DNA of 10,936 nucleotides from Zelonia costaricensis (lineage: Eukaryota > Euglenozoa > Kinetoplastea > Trypanosomatida > Trypanosomatidae). Position numbers and translations under genes: made by a program. Shown here piece after piece: positions 8,373 to 10,936 of this stretch. The notes beneath the pieces were generated by a model, which saw nothing but the letters and a program-made list of their open reading frames with translations, was not told where the DNA came from and did not search any database. The DNA is taken from the NCBI GenBank assembly GCA_030849075.1, contig JASAOO010002839.1, positions 1-10,936 of the forward strand, given 5' to 3'. Positions within the stretch are counted from its first letter, which is position 1, and each line of letters begins with the position of its first letter.

Positions 8373-8640
8373 GGGGGAGAGGGGGTCCGCAGTTCCAGCG
8401 GCAACCGGCGAGGCACGCGAAGAACGCAAACAACGGAGGCGGGGGAGCCAGGCGCGCCGGTGCAGCACCCACGCTGCCACCGGCCACGCGTGCCCACATG
8501 CGCCTCCACCGCAGCGTGCAACGACACGCCCGCACGCGGCGACGGTGGTGCAAGCAAGAAAGCGAAAGAAGAGAAGCTGCTCGGAGCCGCTAATGCACTA
8601 CCGCCGCGACGCACGCGTACCCGAGATCGCGTCGTGGCCG
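8373..8640. repeat. 3'-flank internal unit, copy 3
   Basis: Single copy of the unit in the right-hand flank block, uninterrupted by a gap. It is the best guide to the natural organisation: lead-in at 8345-8372, unit, then the ATGCAACGAGGACACCAGCG sequence, which follows copy 2 as well. Confidence 0.75.
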
Positions 8641-9334
8641 CCGATGCAACGAGGACACCAGCGGTGGATACGAGTCGGGGAGCGGGAGAGACGACGGCGG
8701 CAGTTGGAAAGCGGACGCACGGCAGAGCGAGAGGAAGACACGCAGAAGAGAGCGCACTGCCATTTGGTGGTGGTGGCGGGGAGGCGAAGGCAGATGCGAG
8801 AAGAGAGACAAGAAGGGGAATGGGAGGGGGAGGGGGAGGGGGCTGTACGAGGCCCTGAAATCGAACCATGGCGTCAGGGACGGACGGTGAAGCATGAAAG
8901 AAGATACCTGGAAGAGGTGAAAGCTACGAAGAAAGTCTACACAAGGCTGCCTGCCTGCACCGCACATCTTATGCCGGCTGACGTGTAGCACGGCGTGCGG
9001 TGCGGCGTTTGGTGACGTGGGGAGGAAAAGAGAAGAAACGCCCGCCCATACGCGCCGCACGCGAGTGGTGCATGTGGCTGCACCCCCGCAATGAAGTGCA
9101 CGTGGCAGTGGGCAGGGCTGGTTGGTTCGTGCACATGTGCGCTGGCAGTCCGTCCAGCGCACAAAGAGCAGACAACGAGCTGCAGGGCTCAGCTCAGAAC
9201 GACGCATCGTCCGCCGCGCCAGTGTTGTGCGCTGTGGTGACGTTGCGCCTGAGAAAGCTCACGTTGGAGGGGCGGCGCTGCATTTCGGCAGCCAGCGGCT
9301 CACGTGGGAAGCCACCTCCGTCCCTCGACGCTTC

Positions 9335-9780
9335 TCACATGTGCCAGTTGCCGTGCATCGGCATCGGCGGCTGCGGCAGCATCATCACCTGAGGTTGCAT
9401 CGGCATCACCACGAGTGGCGGTACGGGCATGATCATCTGCGACGAGGTGCGTGGGGGTTGCGCCCAGGACCCGTGGACCCCCGACGCGGTCCGGCTGTAG
9501 TGCGACCCCGCCACGGACGTCATCTCGTAGTCGTTCTGCCGCATCTCAGCCTCCGCCGCCCCCACGGCGCCGTGGAAGCTGGAGCGGCGACTGTACCCAT
9601 CCTTGCCTGCAGCGCCGTCGTGGAAGGAGCGGTTGTCGAAGTCGCCGTAGCCGCTGTGGCGTGAGCGGAAGGAGTTGGCACGTGACATGTCACCCCGCTG
9701 CGACGCCGTGTCCGCCACTGCGGTGGATCCGGCGGAGCAGCAGCACCCATTGCATGCCAGGCACACCACGAGCGCGATGA
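9335..9780 (-). CDS. C-type lectin-like surface protein, copy C' 3' piece (tail only)
   Basis: This is the 3' end of a family member: 147 codons from the last part of the transmembrane helix (IALVVCLAC) to TGA at 9335-9337. It carries NGCCCSAG after the membrane, a slightly smaller cysteine cluster than copy A. The tail follows copy A closely: DMSRANSFRSRHS, a YGDF motif, NRSF, KDGYSRRSSFHG, EMRQND, SHYSR, then a Pro/Met/Gln-rich end closing in GNWHM. It sits across the n from copy C5', but the two sides repeat the ALVVCLAC coding sequence with one base difference and are out of frame when read through. They are probably ends of two different copies, or contig ends that were never merged. Confidence 0.82.
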
Positions 9781-9781
9781 N
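9781..9781. other. Single-n assembly gap within the transmembrane coding region
   Basis: The sequence GCCAGGCACACCACGAGCGC occurs on both sides of the n (9765-9775 region and 9787-9806 region) and reading through shifts the frame. The two contig ends overlap homologously or belong to different copies. Confidence 0.85.
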
Positions 9782-10539
9782 TTGCACGCCAGGCACACCA
9801 CGAGCGCAGCGATGACGCCCACGGCAACGGCACATCCGGCCGCGATGCCGACAATAACGCCAACGCTCAGCCCGGCGGTCTTGCCCGAGGGATCGGGTGT
9901 CGATGGCGGGCTCGTGCTCTGCTCGATGCCGCAGAAGGTGTAGTACCATGAGGCATCCCAGGTGCCGTAGCTCCACGAGTACTCACCACTGTCCGCCCAG
10001 CCCAGATTTCCGGTGTTTCGGGCAGCCACGCCGTAGCGCTGCATGAATGAGCCTGGAAACCGCGAACTGTCGGCGTGAGCACCCCAGTAGTTGCCCACCA
10101 GCTCACTGATCATGGCTGCACCGGGCAGGTCCTTGGCATTGCGGTTGCCCTTGTAGAAGGCCAACGCGTTCCCTTCCCCGGCGTACCGTCCCTCGTCCCA
10201 GTGCCAGATGCAGTCCAGCGTCGCCTTGGACGTAGTGCATGTCTCAGGCGACAGCAGTGTGGAGGCGCCAATGTGGCCGATTCCATAGGCAATACTCGAG
10301 GATTTCATCTGGTTGAAAGTGGCGTGGTACACGGCATTCGTCACCATGGGAAGAAGTACCCCACCACTTGCTCGGCAAGTCTTGTTCTGCGCGGAACGTG
10401 TCTGGACGCCGGGTGTGTGTGTGATGGTGATCTTCACCTCATTGGGGCCGTACGCAGGCGCCGCAGCGTGGGCAGCAGTCACAGCGAAGACGATCAGCAG
10501 CAGCGCGCACAGCTGCAGCAGCGGACGCGGCAGCGGCAT
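9782..10539 (-). CDS. C-type lectin-like surface protein, copy C 5' piece (3' end missing at gap)
   Basis: This piece encodes 252 residues from an ATG at 10537-10539 to the gap at 9781. The signal peptide spans 1-25, ending in TAAHA. The ectodomain has C55 followed by RASGG, LLPMVTNAV (62-70), YGIGH (85-89), C101, C110-IWHWDEG, FYKGN, NYWG (150-153), LGWAD (179-183) and C203, the same four-cysteine pattern as copy A. An NKT glycosylation sequon (52-54) sits beside C55. The stalk (207-221) is Ser/Thr/Pro-rich and shorter than in copy A. A transmembrane helix (223-250) with GxxxG spacing ends in CLAC at the gap. The region from about 157 to 200 differs strongly from copy A, while the signal peptide and the CIWHWDEGRYAGEGNA stretch are nearly identical. 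The cytoplasmic tail is missing. Confidence 0.87.
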
Positions 10540-10595
10540 GGCGAGAATGAAGATCGAGAGGAGGTGCAGTGTGTTGTACTGAAGGTGGTGGGCCG

Positions 10596-10657
10596 CTGCG
10601 CAGGCGAGGGCAACGGGTGATAGCCCGAGAACGAGCGAGAAGAACGGAGAAGAGACA
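10596..10657 (-). promoter_or_regulatory. Predicted trans-splice acceptor and polypyrimidine tract for copy C
   Basis: Read on the minus strand, 10657-10621 is a long run of C and T broken by few purines. The first AG after it is the one ending GCGCAG at 10597-10596. This would give a 5' UTR of 56 nt before the ATG. Trypanosomatid mRNAs receive their spliced leader at the first AG after such a tract, so the site is predicted from established rules. The near-equal spacing at copy B supports it. Confidence 0.6.
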
Positions 10658-10818
10658 CGTGTGCACTCAACACGCCAGCGGAGTTGAAAGAAACAGAAAA
10701 GAGTCGAGCGGCCTGTACGGTGTGAACCGGGGGCGGGGATGCGCTGGGGTAAAGCACAAACAAAGAAGCGAGCACGAAGTTACGTACACGTGGGAGGAGT
10801 GAAGCGAGGAGAGAAGAG

Positions 10819-10840
10819 AGGGGGAGGGAGGGGGGGGGGG
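10819..10840 (+). repeat. G-rich tract with an 11-G run
   Basis: GGGGG, GGG and an 11-base G run separated by single A residues form a potential G-quadruplex on the plus strand. In the transcript sense it is a C-rich part of a pyrimidine-rich region upstream of copy C. Confidence 0.6.
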
Positions 10841-10936
10841 CCGAGAAACGCACGAGAACACGGGAAGGAGGAGCAAAAGATGCGAGGAAAGAAGAGGAGA
10901 AGCGCACCGACACGACACGACTGCCGGGGAGGGTGA

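Larger units (their letters stand above)
8090..9334 (-). repeat. 3' flank of copy C', large duplicated block (right copy)
   Basis: Noncoding block directly downstream of the TGA at 9335, matching 2536-4056. It has a single copy of the internal unit (8373-8640). A small indel separates the copies: the left has about 7 extra bases near 3702-3708, where this copy reads straight from GACGTGTA into GCACGGCG (around 8983). High similarity in untranslated sequence beside diverged ectodomains suggests recent duplication, gene conversion, or selection on the flank as an RNA element. Confidence 0.75.
10540..10936 (-). repeat. 5' flank of copy C, related to the flank of copy B
   Basis: Noncoding upstream region, purine-rich on the plus strand and so pyrimidine-rich in the transcript sense. 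It matches the flank of copy B in patches: around 10661-10735 against 5580-5655 (shared AACACGCCA and GTCGAGCGGCCTGT-like blocks) and around 10752-10800 against 5888-5960 (shared CACAAACAAAGAAGC). It includes an 11-base G run at 10830-10840. No convincing gene is seen. Confidence 0.6.

Noticed and set aside
7674..8858. 394-codon plus-strand ORF and overlapping minus-strand ORFs of 291 and 353 codons
   Set aside because: They cross the gap at 8020 and the boundary of the duplicated flank, change composition there, and have no recognisable domain. They look like chance open frames in GC-rich DNA.
1..10936. tRNA, rRNA, spliced-leader RNA genes, telomeric repeats or CRISPR arrays
   Set aside because: No tRNA B-box with matching arms, no TTAGGG arrays, no spliced-leader sequence and no regularly spaced short repeats were seen on either strand.

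Overview
The window looks like nuclear DNA of a trypanosomatid, most likely Leishmania or a close relative. The sequence is GC-rich. The only convincing genes are intronless and all on the minus strand. Pyrimidine-rich tracts followed by a first AG, the signature of trans-splicing, lie just upstream of both visible start codons. (TG)n tracts and short interspersed repeats resembling SIDER retroposons fill the long gene-poor spacers. The genus is inferred from this architecture, not from a marker gene.

All real coding sequence belongs to one family of type I membrane proteins in tandem. Each protein has a cleavable signal peptide, an ectodomain of about 160 residues with the layout of a C-type lectin-like domain, a short Ser/Thr/Pro stalk, one transmembrane helix, a cysteine cluster just inside the membrane, and a phosphosite-rich tail of about 135 residues ending in a Pro/Met/Gln-rich segment. 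Four gene pieces are visible on the minus strand: a 5' piece (9782-10539), a 3' piece (9335-9780), another 5' piece (5206-5464) and an almost complete gene lacking only its first codons (4057-5204).

Five single n characters (1254, 3077, 5205, 8020, 9781) behave as gap markers of unknown size, and most fall where the two sides repeat one another. The window is therefore a scaffold of six contigs from a repetitive array. The apparent genes at 4057-5464 and 9335-10539 are joins between different copies and should not be translated through the n.

In transcription order, right to left: 5' flank with splice signals (10540-10936); gene piece C5'; gap; gene piece C3'; duplicated 3' flank (8090-9334); gap; SIDER-like sequence (about 7480-7690); a nested hairpin (7142-7224); a gene-free spacer (6061-7060); a 5' flank related to the first one (5465-5960); gene piece B5'; gap; gene A; the other copy of the 3' flank (2536-4056, with an extra unit and a gap); spacer with TG tracts; and two SIDER-like repeats (1256-1484 and 706-935). 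Coding and flanking sequence are duplicated together, so the array appears to have grown by duplication of a gene-plus-flanks unit. The ectodomains have diverged more than the signal peptide and tail.
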